DNA from: Bacillota bacterium
GTDB taxonomy: Bacteria; Bacillota; Bacilli; Alicyclobacillales; SLC66
Length of the DNA stretch: 64,000 nt
Assembly (NCBI GenBank): GCA_026627345.1
Contig: JAPNUP010000182.1
Span: 1-64,000, forward strand
Direction: 5' to 3'
Under the pieces are notes generated by a model that was not told where the DNA came from, did no database searches, and worked only from the letters and a program-made list of their open reading frames with translations. The position numbers and the translations under genes are program-made. Within the stretch, counting starts at the first letter, position 1. Each line of letters begins with the position of its first letter. Shown piece by piece: positions 1 through 8,608 of this stretch.

Positions 1-708
1 AGTCGCGTGAATGGAAAGCGTGGACACCTTGTCAGACGGCTCTAGTCTACTGAGAAAAAGTACCTCACTCTGCCCGGCGGCTACTCTATTAGACCCGAAC
101 AGCGCCTGCCCTTCCAAGACATACAGGAACCCGTTATAAGACGACGGCAGGTCCTGACTCAGCGTCGCGCCAGGTTCCATCGTGATGTCGAGCATGGTGA
201 CCGGCACGTGATTGATGGTAGGCGCCGTGAGTCCGCCTGATGATCCAGAAAATATGCGGACTACACACCCTGGCTCATTGCGGACAGGCATCTCCCTTGC
301 GCGCAAGTTCTGATAGCGTGGCTGCGTCATCTTGTCAGTACGCGGAAGGTTGACCCATAATTGCAGGCTATGAACGCGCTGTCCTGGTGCCGGATCTTCC
401 TTGTGGATCACGCCGCTGCCTGCTGTCATCCACTGCACGTCTCCAGGTAATAGGACGCCATTTCCCGCGTGATTGTCAAAGTGTTGCAGTTCTCCCTCGA
501 TCACATAGGTCACTGTCTCAATCCCGCGATGCGGGTGTACGTCAAACGTGCCTGTTTCAAACCAGTCCTCCGCCAGAAGTAAAAACGGGTCATAGCCTGC
601 CCAGTTACCTGGTTCGAGGACCAAGCCCACCGTATGGTGCTCCCCTTGCTCCTGGGCCACCACTTTACGCACGGATTCTATGCGCCGTTCTTCTCCGTAG
701 TTGTCCAC
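1..708 (-). CDS. pirin family protein, C-terminus beyond the window
   Basis: Reading the minus strand gives 236 codons open to the window edge. The first cupin carries the pirin metal-site pattern HPHRGIETVTYVIEGELQH at about residues 59-77, and the second half is the usual weaker cupin. Family members are around 280-290 residues, so roughly 50 C-terminal residues are outside. Pirins are cytoplasmic non-haem iron cupins; some have quercetinase activity and others act as redox-sensing transcription cofactors, and the sequence cannot tell which. The start is chosen at GTG 708 because GAGGAGG lies 8 bases upstream. The frame stays open a little further, to a TAA upstream, and a CTG start is possible there. 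It is divergent from the DUF2294 gene. Confidence 0.85.
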   Translation of the reverse strand, partial: MDNYGEERRIESVRKVVAQEQGEHHTVGLVLEPGNWAGYDPFLLLAEDWFETGTFDVHPHRGIETVTYVIEGELQHFDNHAGNGVLLPGDVQWMTAGSGVIHKEDPAPGQRVHSLQLWVNLPRTDKMTQPRYQNLRAREMPVRNEPGCVVRIFSGSSGGLTAPTINHVPVTMLDITMEPGATLSQDLPSSYNGFLYVLEGQALFGSNRVAAGQSEVLFLSRLEPSDKVSTLSIHAT

Positions 709-888
709 CCATTGTGCCTCCTCTAGTTGCGTTTCTGTAACAGGCCAAAGATCAATAACCCTCTCGGCTCCTTGGTTTCCCAGACCTGTTTCCTTTTATG
801 ATAACGATTCAACTGTCAAATAGCCACTTTCAGCACACCACACACGGCCGCTGTCAAGTACTCAACTGTATACTTCGATGCTGATTGG

Positions 889-917
889 TTGAAAATAGAA
901 CAGATTGGCTTTATGAT
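889..917 (+). promoter_or_regulatory. sigma-A type promoter of the DUF2294 gene
   Basis: TTGAAA at 889-894 and TATGAT at 912-917 are separated by 17 bases, a very good match to the vegetative consensus. The -10 lies 37 bases before the start codon at 955. The rest of the interval 709-954 shows no other gene. Confidence 0.7.
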
Positions 918-954
918 AAAATCGGGTCTTGGCTGATGGCCAACACCTTTAGGA

Positions 955-1647
955 ATGATGGCAGTGGATGATGCGCAAGAACGGCAACTGAGCAGTTTTG
1001 TGGGTCGCCTGCTACGCAGCAGTTTTGGAAAAGGGCCCGAAAGTATCGCGGTTTCGTCTCATGGGCCATTCGTAACGATCCATCTGCGCAGGTTTCTCTC
1101 CCCAGCGGAGCGCGTATTGTTGGAACAGGATTCGGAAGCGGTCGTACTGACGACCAGATCGCTCTTGATGCAGCAGATCATTCCGGAACTTCGTGCGAGC
1201 GTCAGCGTGACAGTAGGCGTACACGTAGAAGACGTCTACTACGACTGGGATCTGACAAATCAGTCGGGTATGATCATACTCGTGTTAACGGAAACAGGCG
1301 GTGTCCTGACAAAAGAGATGGACGCCTACCCGGAGTGCCGTGAGCTGCACTCTGAGATCAGTGCCATCAGTGAACTCGTCGAAAAGGTGCCTAGATCTAT
1401 CTCCTCCTGCTTCGTGAACCCGAGCACCCTTTTGGTCATACGCGACGGGATTCTGGTCGCGATCGAGAAAGAGATGATCCGCTCGGGCTACGAAACCACG
1501 TTGAGGCACGCTAAATGGCAGCTTGAAAAGCGATACCTTCACAACAATAGTCACTTTCTCTCCATTTTTCATAAGCCGATCAGAGATTTGTTTGTCGACT
1601 GGAATTTCGAGATCGATAGAAGCATGATGGTTATAGTACTCACATGA
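955..1647 (+). CDS. tandem DUF2294 domain protein
   Basis: The 230-residue product contains two DUF2294-like units. Residues about 8-117 include the family signature SSFGKGPESIAV followed by L-PAE and an E-VYYDWD-like segment. Residues about 125-230 repeat the pattern with lower conservation (NPSTLLVIRDG, then a second F-DWNFEIDR segment). Most DUF2294 proteins I know of are about 120 residues, so this looks like an internal duplication or fusion. No signal peptide or membrane segment is visible. The family is common in Bacilli and its function is not established. The start has ATGATG just after AGGA, and GTG at 964 would have better spacing, so the start is uncertain by a few residues. A strong promoter precedes the gene and a hairpin follows it. 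Confidence 0.8.
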   Translation: MMAVDDAQERQLSSFVGRLLRSSFGKGPESIAVSSHGPFVTIHLRRFLSPAERVLLEQDSEAVVLTTRSLLMQQIIPELRASVSVTVGVHVEDVYYDWDLTNQSGMIILVLTETGGVLTKEMDAYPECRELHSEISAISELVEKVPRSISSCFVNPSTLLVIRDGILVAIEKEMIRSGYETTLRHAKWQLEKRYLHNNSHFLSIFHKPIRDLFVDWNFEIDRSMMVIVLT

Positions 1648-1704
1648 ATCGTTTACGGGCTAGAAAACGGCAGTAATGAGCTAAACCCATGCGGAGTTAG
1701 ACAT

Positions 1705-1739
1705 AAGCCGAATGAGACGAAGTCTGTCTCATTCGGCTT
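1705..1739 (+). terminator. hairpin terminator after the DUF2294 gene
   Basis: A perfect 14-base-pair stem (AAGCCGAATGAGAC with its complement at 1726-1739) has a 7-base loop. Only a short T run follows (TTTG). It sits 57 bases after the stop of the DUF2294 gene. An ATG at 1712 inside this stem is in frame with the next gene but is unlikely to be its start. Confidence 0.7.
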
Positions 1740-1753
1740 TGCCAATTTATTCA

Positions 1754-2860
1754 ATGAATGGACGGAAGACAACAGTGCGTAGCTCTATCTATCAGTACAT
1801 GTTTCAGCACCACCCGGACGGACTGTGCCTGCTCGATCTGCAAGGCCGCTTTATCGATGTGAATGCTACATTTGAAGAATTATCGGGGTATCTTAGCGAA
1901 GAAATCATAGGACGTCCTTTTATCGATATCCTACCACCGGCAACAACGGTGTTGGAACTGGAAAATGATCAGGCTTTTTGGCAGAAACCTTGCGACGCTT
2001 TGCAACTGACTGTGTTGACCAAGTCAAGATGTCTTCTCGACATTGCGATCACAACAAAGCCGATCCTGATAGACGAGCGACTCACGGCTGTGTATGCGAT
2101 CGTGAAAGAGGCGACTGATCATCAGGATCTCATCAAGCATACGGAAGAACGCCTCATGCAATCAGAAATGCTCTCGACTGTAGGCCAGTTAGCAGCCGCT
2201 GTAGCCCATGAAGTACGAAATCCGCTGACGACTTTACGCGGCTTTACGCAATTACTGCACCGAAAGTCACGTCACCCGAATAAACGCTATTATGAGATCA
2301 TGCTCACTGAACTGCAGCGAGTCGATCTGATCTTGAGCCAGATGCTGGTGTTAGCCAAGCCACAAGTCGCTTCTTTCGCAGCGCATGATATTGAACTGAC
2401 CTTGCAAGAAGTTGTCTCGCTCATAGAGGCACATGCGCATCTGTCGACTGTGGCGGTTGATTTGCAGATAGGCGCTACAGCAAAACCCGTACTGTGCAAC
2501 GATGTACAGATGAAGCAAGTCTTTCTCAACATCATGAAAAACGCGATCGAAGCGATGCCTCAAGGGGGACACTTGAAAATCACCTTGACATCTGACGACA
2601 GTCATCTAGAGATCGCGTTCGCTGATGACGGTGATGGCATTCCCACCAAAGATCAGACGCATTTAGGTGAGCCCTTTTTTACCACCAAGGCCTCCGGTAC
2701 CGGGCTCGGCCTCATGGTGTGCAAGCGCATTATTGAACGACACGGAGGTGCGATTCACATCGCTAGCACCGTTCATGTAGGTACCACTGTCACGATCATC
2801 TTGCCGTGCATCTGCCCGGAATCTATAGAATCCGACTCAGACAATCTATATACTAGGTGA
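1754..2860 (+). CDS. PAS sensor histidine kinase, soluble, sporulation-kinase type
   Basis: The product (368 residues from ATG 1754) has a PAS domain at about 15-110, a HisKA helix with the phospho-acceptor in VAHEVRNPLTTLRGF (His about 152), and a HATPase_c domain with N box NIMKNAIEAM, DDGDGIP and GTGLGLMV. No membrane segment is present. The EVRNPLTTLRGF style of H box and the absence of a partner regulator are typical of KinA/KinE-type kinases that feed Spo0F, although other orphan kinases share them. ATG 1712 lies inside the terminator stem and is rejected. ATG 1754 lacks a good ribosome site, while GTG 1775 has GGAAG 7 bases upstream, so either could be correct. It resembles the kinases at 7765-8484 and 8608-10149. 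Confidence 0.85.
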   Translation: MNGRKTTVRSSIYQYMFQHHPDGLCLLDLQGRFIDVNATFEELSGYLSEEIIGRPFIDILPPATTVLELENDQAFWQKPCDALQLTVLTKSRCLLDIAITTKPILIDERLTAVYAIVKEATDHQDLIKHTEERLMQSEMLSTVGQLAAAVAHEVRNPLTTLRGFTQLLHRKSRHPNKRYYEIMLTELQRVDLILSQMLVLAKPQVASFAAHDIELTLQEVVSLIEAHAHLSTVAVDLQIGATAKPVLCNDVQMKQVFLNIMKNAIEAMPQGGHLKITLTSDDSHLEIAFADDGDGIPTKDQTHLGEPFFTTKASGTGLGLMVCKRIIERHGGAIHIASTVHVGTTVTIILPCICPESIESDSDNLYTR

Positions 2861-2914
2861 AAGAGGGTTGACGCCACTTTTTTGAGAAATTCGAAGCGAC
2901 TTCGGGGGTGTCTT

Positions 2915-4564
2915 GTGGAATCTGATGTCATCGTCGTCGGTGCCGGTCTCGCTGGACTTGTCGTCACTGCACAGTTGGCTGACGCAGGCAAAAAGGTGCT
3001 GTTGCTCGATCAAGAATCGGCTGATAATCTCGGTGGACAAGCTTGGTGGTCCTTCGGAGGGCTTTTTTTAGTCGACTCCCCCGAACAGAGGCGGCTGGGC
3101 ATCAAGGACTCGCATGCCCTAGCGTGGCAAGACTGGCTGGGAACGGCTGGGTTTGATCGCGAGGAGGATGAAGACTACTGGGGGCGACGCTGGGCAGAAG
3201 CCTATGTTGACTTTGCGGCAGGGGAGAAGCGCGCGTGGTTGCACAGCCTTGGTATACGTTTCTTCCCAGTCGTCGGTTGGGCAGAACGTGGTGGCTATCT
3301 GGCAGACGGGCACGGGAACTCCGTTCCGCGCTTTCACGTCGTATGGGGTACGGGCCCAGGCATTGTCCGCCCTTTCGCTACGCGCGTGTTGCGCGCTGTA
3401 GAAGAAGGGGTGGTCGACTACCGCCCGCGCCATCGCGTGGATGAACTGCTGACTGCAGACGGTGCAGTCATCGGCGTGCACGGGACGAGATTGGCCCCGA
3501 CCACTGCTTTGCGAGGCGTCGCGAGCTCCCGTGAGCCGATCGGTGAATTCGATCTGCATGCGTCAGCGGTGGTAGTGACGAGCGGCGGTATCGGCGGCAA
3601 TCACGAGCTGGTTCGAGCCAACTGGCCAGCGCGTCTCGGCCCTGCACCGCAATCTATGCTTTCCGGTGTACCCGCCCATGTCGATGGCCGGATGCTTGGT
3701 ATCAGCGAAAATGCAGGCGCCCGTCTGGTCAATCGAGATCGGATGTGGCACTACACGGAGGGGGTAAAGAACTGGGGACCAATCTGGGCACGACACGGTA
3801 TCCGCATTCTTCCTGGCCCGTCCTCCCTATGGCTCGATGCGCGAGGTCACAGATTTCCGGCGCCTGTATTCCCAGGATTTGATACTCTCGGTACGCTTAA
3901 AGCCATACAAGATAGCGGTTATGCGTATTCATGGTTCATCTTGACACAAAAAATCATCGAAAAAGAATTTACCTTATCAGGGTCTGAGCAAAATCCCGAT
4001 TTGACAGAGAAAAGCATTCGTAAAGTACTTGCTCGCGTGCGTCCTGGTGCGCCGCCGCCGGTTCAAGCCTTCAAAGAACGTGGGGAAGATTTCATCGTGG
4101 CAGACACCCTTGAGGAACTGGTGGCTGGCATGAACGCGCTGACGGGCGAGCATCTGCTCGATTTCGCTGACGTGTTGCGCCAAGTCGTGGCGCGCGATCG
4201 CGAACTGGATAATCGTTTTACTAAAGACCTGCAGATCACCGCACTGCGCGGCGCCCGCAATTATATCGGAGATAAATGGACGCGCGTGGCATCTCCGCAC
4301 AAGCTGCTGGATCCGAAGGCAGGCCCACTGATCGCCGTTCGGTTGCACATCCTCAGCCGCAAGACTTTAGGAGGTCTGCAGACCGATCTTGCTGGACGTG
4401 TTTTGAACCAAGCGGGCGAGGCTGTTCCGGGCCTGTATGCGGCGGGCGAAGTCGCCGGCTTCGGAGGCGGTGGTATGCATGGTTATCGGTCGTTAGAAGG
4501 CACGTTTCTCGGCGGCTGTTTATTCTCCGGCCGGCAAGTCGCAGAGACGCTCGCCAAATCGTAA
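2915..4564 (+). CDS. FAD-binding dehydrogenase of the fumarate reductase/KstD-like family
   Basis: The product is 549 residues. The N-terminal dinucleotide fold carries GAGLAG at residues 9-14 and an acidic residue ending the second strand (LLLDQE), then GGQAWWSFGG, which contacts the flavin. The C-terminus has the flavin-binding GLYAAGEVAGFGGGGMHG and a final SLEGTFLGGCLFSGR stretch typical of this group. Relatives are annotated simply as FAD-binding dehydrogenase; the substrate is unknown, and steroid- or fumarate-like activity should not be assumed. No signal peptide is seen, so it should be cytoplasmic. The frame extends upstream to TTG 2882, but GTG 2915 follows GGGGGTG and starts directly before the fold. 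It is followed after 78 bases by an SDR gene on the same strand. Confidence 0.85.
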   Translation: MESDVIVVGAGLAGLVVTAQLADAGKKVLLLDQESADNLGGQAWWSFGGLFLVDSPEQRRLGIKDSHALAWQDWLGTAGFDREEDEDYWGRRWAEAYVDFAAGEKRAWLHSLGIRFFPVVGWAERGGYLADGHGNSVPRFHVVWGTGPGIVRPFATRVLRAVEEGVVDYRPRHRVDELLTADGAVIGVHGTRLAPTTALRGVASSREPIGEFDLHASAVVVTSGGIGGNHELVRANWPARLGPAPQSMLSGVPAHVDGRMLGISENAGARLVNRDRMWHYTEGVKNWGPIWARHGIRILPGPSSLWLDARGHRFPAPVFPGFDTLGTLKAIQDSGYAYSWFILTQKIIEKEFTLSGSEQNPDLTEKSIRKVLARVRPGAPPPVQAFKERGEDFIVADTLEELVAGMNALTGEHLLDFADVLRQVVARDRELDNRFTKDLQITALRGARNYIGDKWTRVASPHKLLDPKAGPLIAVRLHILSRKTLGGLQTDLAGRVLNQAGEAVPGLYAAGEVAGFGGGGMHGYRSLEGTFLGGCLFSGRQVAETLAKS

Positions 4565-4569
4565 GTCAG

Positions 4570-4642
4570 GAGCCCCTATGGACGGGGTGAAAGAAAGTGA
4601 AACCGCGCTGCCAGCAGGCAGTAGCCGAGAGGAGCTAGACTC
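4570..4642 (+). promoter_or_regulatory. structured leader between the flavin dehydrogenase and SDR genes
   Basis: Two small hairpins fill this gap: GCCCC/GGGGT at 4572-4588 with a 7-base loop, and CTGCC/GGCAG at 4608-4621 with an AGCA loop. They are separated by a purine-rich GAAAGAAAGTGAAA tract, and the SD GAGGAG follows. I could not match it to a riboswitch class that I know by sequence. Confidence 0.3.
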
Positions 4643-5395
4643 ATGTTAGATGTTAAAGGAAGATGGGCCCTGATTACCGGTGCAAGCAGAGGTGTCGGCT
4701 ATCAAACCGCACTGTTCATGGCGCAACAAGGTTGCAATTTGATCCTGCACAGCCGATCGAAAGCTCATTCGCAGCGTCTTGAGCAAGAGGTCAAGGCTTA
4801 TGGAGTCGAGTGCTATAGTGTGCAAGCAGAATTGGCAGATCACCACGAGGTGCTGGCCATGCTCGATGAAATCGAACGCATCGGCACGCCTGTCGATATC
4901 GTATTCAATAACGCAGCGGTTCAGATCGCCTATCGAAAGGATTACTGGCAGACACCGGTGGAGGACTTTGACATGAGTTTTCGCATCAATTTCACTGCGG
5001 TTGCGACGATCTGTTTTCGCCTCATACCAAAGATGATCGAACGCGGCTTTGGACGGGTCATCAACACGACGAGCGGCATCCGCAATGAGCCTGAACAATC
5101 CGGGTATGCCGCAAGCAAAGCTGCGCTCGACAAATTCACGAAAGACTTGGCCTCGCGCCTCGAAGGTACCAACGTCTTAATCAATCTCACAGATCCAGGC
5201 TGGTGCCGCACTGATCTAGGTGGTCCACAGGCCCCAAATGCGGTAGAGAGCGTCATTCCTGGCATCGCTGTCGGCGCATTCTTAGACGACCAGAAAAGTG
5301 GGCGTTTCCTGCCGGCGCAAAGTTTTGTCGGCTTGACACTCGCCGAGGCGGTGGCTAAGGCGCAAACGATGTCTGCCTCGCCTTACACGATCTAA
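4643..5395 (+). CDS. SDR family oxidoreductase
   Basis: This is a classical short-chain dehydrogenase of 250 residues. It has the nucleotide motif TGASRGVG near residue 13, the NNAA motif near 90, and the catalytic YAASK near 154, preceded by a Ser/Thr-rich strand ending NTTSG. The dinucleotide-binding start and length are standard. GGAG lies 8 bases before ATG 4643. The product probably reduces or oxidises an alcohol or ketone with NAD(P)H; the substrate is not evident. Its position after the flavin dehydrogenase suggests a shared catabolic step, which is inference only. A strong hairpin ends the unit. Confidence 0.85.
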   Translation: MLDVKGRWALITGASRGVGYQTALFMAQQGCNLILHSRSKAHSQRLEQEVKAYGVECYSVQAELADHHEVLAMLDEIERIGTPVDIVFNNAAVQIAYRKDYWQTPVEDFDMSFRINFTAVATICFRLIPKMIERGFGRVINTTSGIRNEPEQSGYAASKAALDKFTKDLASRLEGTNVLINLTDPGWCRTDLGGPQAPNAVESVIPGIAVGAFLDDQKSGRFLPAQSFVGLTLAEAVAKAQTMSASPYTI

Positions 5396-5415
5396 CCCTC
5401 GTACAAAAGACAGAC

Positions 5416-5455
5416 GGCCGCGAACCCCTCGGTGTGGCTAAAAGGGTTCGCGGCC
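5416..5455. terminator. terminator between convergent genes
   Basis: A perfect 12-base-pair stem (GGCCGCGAACCC at 5416-5427, complement at 5444-5455) with a 16-base loop lies between the ends of the SDR gene and the minus-strand propeller gene. On the minus strand it is followed by a weak T-rich stretch (GTCTGTCTTTTG), so it probably serves both directions. Confidence 0.7.
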
Positions 5456-5466
5456 GGTCTCGCTCG

Positions 5467-6366
5467 TTACGCTCCGCTTGTTTCGTCTCGCAGTTCATAG
5501 CTGACGAACGCGAGTCGCTGACTGTCCGGTGACCAAGAGTTGACGTTGAGCGTCCCTTGACCGCCAAAGAGTTCAACGAGTGTGCGCACGTCTTTGCCAC
5601 TGGCGGACATGACGCGAATCGCCACTTGTTTATTAGGTGGATGATCACCGGGCGCGACATCGCCTTCTCGGTAACTGATATAGGCGACTGACCGGCCATC
5701 CGGTGAAACGTGTGGAAACCAGTTGTTGCTGCGTTCGAAGGTCATCTGCGTCTGCTCGGATCCATCCGCTTTCATCCGCCAAACTTGCATCAGACCTGAG
5801 CGCACCGAATTAAACCAGATAGATTGCCCGTCCGGCGCATACTCAGGGCCGTCATTTAAGCCTGCGGCATCGGTCAAACGCGTTTCCACGCCCCCTTGTG
5901 CAGGAATCGTATAGATGTCATATTCGCCATCTCGCTCTGCGCAGTAGGCCAGCGTCTGTCCGTCAGGGGACCAGCCGTGAAGATAACTCGGCCCAAGCGG
6001 CGTAATCAGTACCGGCGCAGTGCTTCCATCTATCGACAGAATGTAGATGCGCGACCGACCATCCTCTTTAGTGTGGTGGCTGACTGCGATGCGTGTGTGG
6101 TCAGGCGAGAGCACGTGATCATTGTTGCACGCAGTCGCATGCCACGTCTCGATCGGGGTGCTTCGCCCAGTGGCAAGCGAGAACCTGTAGAGCCTCCCGC
6201 GGCTGTTGTAGATCAGCGTCTCGCCATCTCCTAGCCAGTTAGGCGCTTCAATCACATAGTCAAACTTGGCGTGTACGCGTCGCTCGCCAGTCGTTACATC
6301 GACTGTTTCTAGGAGGCTAGTGACAAACTGCTTCTCCCCTGCGGAAGATGCCTGTTGTGATTCCAT
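5467..6366 (-). CDS. TolB-like PD40 beta-propeller protein
   Basis: The product (299 residues) is built from repeated PD40/WD40-like blades, each with a WSPDGQ-type core: APNWLGDGETL, VLSPDHTRIA, GWSPDGQTLAY, EYAPDGQSIWF, HVSPDGRSVAY and SWSPDSQRLAF. Such propellers occur in TolB and in peptidase accessory domains. Here no peptidase domain and no signal peptide are present, so it is probably a cytoplasmic scaffold or binding protein of unknown ligand. ATG 6366 is preferred over 6396 because AAAGGAG precedes it and it begins just downstream of the aroE stop. It is the third gene of a GNAT-aroE-propeller unit. Confidence 0.75.
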   Translation of the reverse strand: MESQQASSAGEKQFVTSLLETVDVTTGERRVHAKFDYVIEAPNWLGDGETLIYNSRGRLYRFSLATGRSTPIETWHATACNNDHVLSPDHTRIAVSHHTKEDGRSRIYILSIDGSTAPVLITPLGPSYLHGWSPDGQTLAYCAERDGEYDIYTIPAQGGVETRLTDAAGLNDGPEYAPDGQSIWFNSVRSGLMQVWRMKADGSEQTQMTFERSNNWFPHVSPDGRSVAYISYREGDVAPGDHPPNKQVAIRVMSASGKDVRTLVELFGGQGTLNVNSWSPDSQRLAFVSYELRDETSGA

Positions 6367-6382
6367 GCGGTCATCGTCTCCT

Positions 6383-7228
6383 TTATCCCAATACATGGCG
6401 CAGTGCTGCTTCTCTCATGACCTCAATAGGCGGTGTGATGTCCAGCCAGTAGGCAAGCGATACCGCCCCCTGATACACGAGCATCCAGAGTCCGTCTTGC
6501 ACCATCGCTCCTTGCGCCTGCGCCTGCGCAAGAAATCGCGTCGTGAGTGGACGATACACGATATCTTGCACCACTTGTCCTGGTCGAAAGCATCTCGCGT
6601 CGTCGACCGGCGATGCTTCTGTGTGCGGCCACATGCCGATAGGCGTGGCATTGATCACGAGATCCGCCCCTTCAATCAACACCTCCCGACGGCTCCACTC
6701 GATCGCTTCGACCTGCACTCGGCTGCCAAACGACGACACGACTTCTTGCGCCTGTTCGAGTCGGCGCGCCGTGACACCAATGCGAACGTCCGGCGTATAA
6801 AAGGCGAGAGCCGCCAGAATGCCGCGCGCTGCACCTCCGGCCCCGAGGACAGCGACGCGCGCGGTCGTCGTGCGAGGCAGATGATCCTGCACACTCGTGT
6901 ACCAGCCCATCATGTCTGAGTTGTGCCCGTCTAAGCGACCTGTATCTGCATCGAGTCGCACCAGATTCACCGCGCCTGCCGCTTCGGCGACATCCGAGAT
7001 GGTGTCTAATAGCGGAATAATGGCCTGTTTATGCGGAACCGTGACATTGACCCCACGGATGCCAAGCGCTCTGATGCCAGCCACGGCTTGCGGTAACACC
7101 GACGGCTTCACGGCCAGCGGTATATAGCGCGCGTCGATCGCGCAATGCGCAAAGACAGCGTTCATCATCGCCGGAGAGGCTGAATGATGAACAGGCCAAC
7201 CAATGACAGCGTAGACGCTCGTCCCCAC
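6383..7228 (-). CDS. aroE: shikimate dehydrogenase
   Basis: This enzyme reduces 3-dehydroshikimate with NADPH in the shikimate pathway. The 281-residue product shows the substrate motif GWPVHHSASPAMMNA at the N-terminus, the catalytic lysine in NVTVPHK (about residue 66), the catalytic aspartate in DGHNSDMMGW, the NADP loop GAGGAARG and the NATPIGMWP strand. Length is standard. GTG 7228 has AAGGAGG 7 bases upstream. It sits 22 bases after the GNAT gene on the same strand and 16 bases before the propeller gene, so these are likely one transcript. Confidence 0.95.
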   Translation of the reverse strand: MGTSVYAVIGWPVHHSASPAMMNAVFAHCAIDARYIPLAVKPSVLPQAVAGIRALGIRGVNVTVPHKQAIIPLLDTISDVAEAAGAVNLVRLDADTGRLDGHNSDMMGWYTSVQDHLPRTTTARVAVLGAGGAARGILAALAFYTPDVRIGVTARRLEQAQEVVSSFGSRVQVEAIEWSRREVLIEGADLVINATPIGMWPHTEASPVDDARCFRPGQVVQDIVYRPLTTRFLAQAQAQGAMVQDGLWMLVYQGAVSLAYWLDITPPIEVMREAALRHVLG

Positions 7229-7250
7229 AGCGCGTCCTCCTTCTGTCCCT

Positions 7251-7688
7251 TTAAAGCGACTTCTTCATAGCGATATGTGCAATACCTGCCTCTTCAAACA
7301 CATCACCGTAGGCCTGATAATCCAGTTGCTCATAAAAACCTTGCGCGTGCGTTTGGGCATAAAGAGCCAGTTGACGAAAACCCCTCAACTGCGCCTGTGC
7401 CTCGAGATACAGCATGAGCGCCTTGCCAACCCCTTGCCCACGCCAAGGCGCGCGCACAGCCACGCGTTCCACTTTACCCGTATCCGTGCTGTGATAAGGT
7501 CGCAACCGGGCTGCGCCGATCGCAACACCGGACGCGTCGTGCGCCACAAAGTGAAGGGTGTCTTGTGCATGGTCGAGCTCGTCCAGTTCCAATGCTTCAG
7601 GCACCTGCTGCTCTTGTACAAACACTTCCCGGCGCACACCAAAAGCGGCCGCCAAGTCTTGTTCATCGGTTACCGTGATGATCTGCAT
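7251..7688 (-). CDS. GNAT family N-acetyltransferase, YjcF-like
   Basis: The product is 145 residues. It has an R-EVFVQEQQVPEALELDELD N-terminal segment typical of the YjcF/ElaA branch, then the acetyl-CoA loop RGQGVGKALM and a C-terminal AQ-HAQGFYEQLDY-like segment. The acceptor molecule is unknown. ATG 7688 is chosen because AGGAGA is 7 bases upstream; an in-frame ATG at 7736 lacks such a site. A TTGACG lies about 60 bases upstream as a possible -35. It appears to be the first gene of the unit with aroE. Confidence 0.85.
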   Translation of the reverse strand: MQIITVTDEQDLAAAFGVRREVFVQEQQVPEALELDELDHAQDTLHFVAHDASGVAIGAARLRPYHSTDTGKVERVAVRAPWRGQGVGKALMLYLEAQAQLRGFRQLALYAQTHAQGFYEQLDYQAYGDVFEEAGIAHIAMKKSL

Positions 7689-7764
7689 CAGCCAATCTCC
7701 TGTCTGGCAATCGTACTTACATGTAGTGTATCGCACACGTCAATAGGGCCAGGATATCCCGTCG

Positions 7765-8484
7765 TTAGGCAGGATACAAAGGATCGAGTGGCAAAGAAAC
7801 GGTCACCGCCGTGCCACCTTGCGTGCGATTGGAAATCGTCAATGCACCGCCATACTGGGCGATAATTCTTCTGCAGATCAGAAGTCCTAGTCCGAGATTT
7901 TCTTCTTTCGTCGTGAAAAAGGGCGTGCCCACCTGCTCCTGGATGGTATCGGGAATCCCTAAACCCTCATCCTCTACCTGCATATAGGCGAACTGTTCAT
8001 CACGCCACAAGGTGGAGGTAATCAAGCCGCCGTTTGGCATAGCCTCCAGTGCGTTCTCCAAGATATTGATCAACACTTGCCTCAGTTGCAGCTTATCGCA
8101 CACAAACATGGCATCCGCCAGGCTACGGATTACCACGTTGACATGCACGCGATCCGCATCTTCTTGAACCGCAGCCACGGCTTCTGTCATCAGTCTCTGA
8201 AGAGAGTAGGATTGGCTCGATTGTGCGTGCGGTGTCGCCAGCGCCAGAAGTTCTTGCGTCACTTGCTCGATACGATCGATCTCATGGTTCAATAAACCAA
8301 AATAGTGCTTCCGTTTCTCTGCGGGAGCACCTGGCAATAAATAAATGAATCCTTTGATGGTGGTTAATGGGTTGTTAATCTCGTGCGCCAACCCGGCTGC
8401 CAATTGTCCGATCGCTGATAGGGCATCATCTTGCGGATCCTTCTTCTGACTCTGTTCACCTTTCACCGACTCATCAGAATCCAC
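7765..8484 (-). CDS. short histidine kinase without a sensor domain
   Basis: The 239-residue product starts almost directly at the H box (GLAHEINNPLTTIKGF, His about 34) and continues with a HATPase_c domain: NILENALEAM, DEGLGIP and LGLGLLICRRI. There is no PAS, GAF or membrane segment, so input must come from a partner or from the short charged N-terminus. GTG 8484 follows AAAGGGGAG by 6 bases and is preferred to ATG 8505. Together with the neighbouring PAS kinase and the kinase at 1754 it forms a group of three similar orphan kinases. A role in the sporulation phosphorelay is an inference from family resemblance. Confidence 0.85.
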   Translation of the reverse strand: MDSDESVKGEQSQKKDPQDDALSAIGQLAAGLAHEINNPLTTIKGFIYLLPGAPAEKRKHYFGLLNHEIDRIEQVTQELLALATPHAQSSQSYSLQRLMTEAVAAVQEDADRVHVNVVIRSLADAMFVCDKLQLRQVLINILENALEAMPNGGLITSTLWRDEQFAYMQVEDEGLGIPDTIQEQVGTPFFTTKEENLGLGLLICRRIIAQYGGALTISNRTQGGTAVTVSLPLDPLYPA

Positions 8485-8571
8485 AGCAATCTCCCCTTTG
8501 ACCATGGTGACTGGCTAAAGACAGGTATCATCTGATAATTCGCCAGTATGCGGGCGTATATGGGGGCCGAA

Positions 8572-8608
8572 AAGTCGAAATTCGCAACTTTTATTCGAAT
8601 CTCGACTT
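8572..8608 (-). terminator. terminator after the PAS-PAS kinase
   Basis: On the minus strand the 13-base stem AAGTCGAGATTCG pairs with CGAATTTCGACTT (one G-T pair) around an 11-base loop and is followed by TTTTCGG. It begins at the stop codon of the kinase gene. Confidence 0.6.

Noticed and set aside
1712-1753. ATG 1712 as start of the PAS kinase
   Set aside because: It lies within the stem of the terminator of the previous gene; a start 42 or more bases downstream is more credible.
3119-4348. Long minus-strand frames within the flavin dehydrogenase
   Set aside because: Shadow frames of a conserved enzyme, no ribosome sites and no family pattern.
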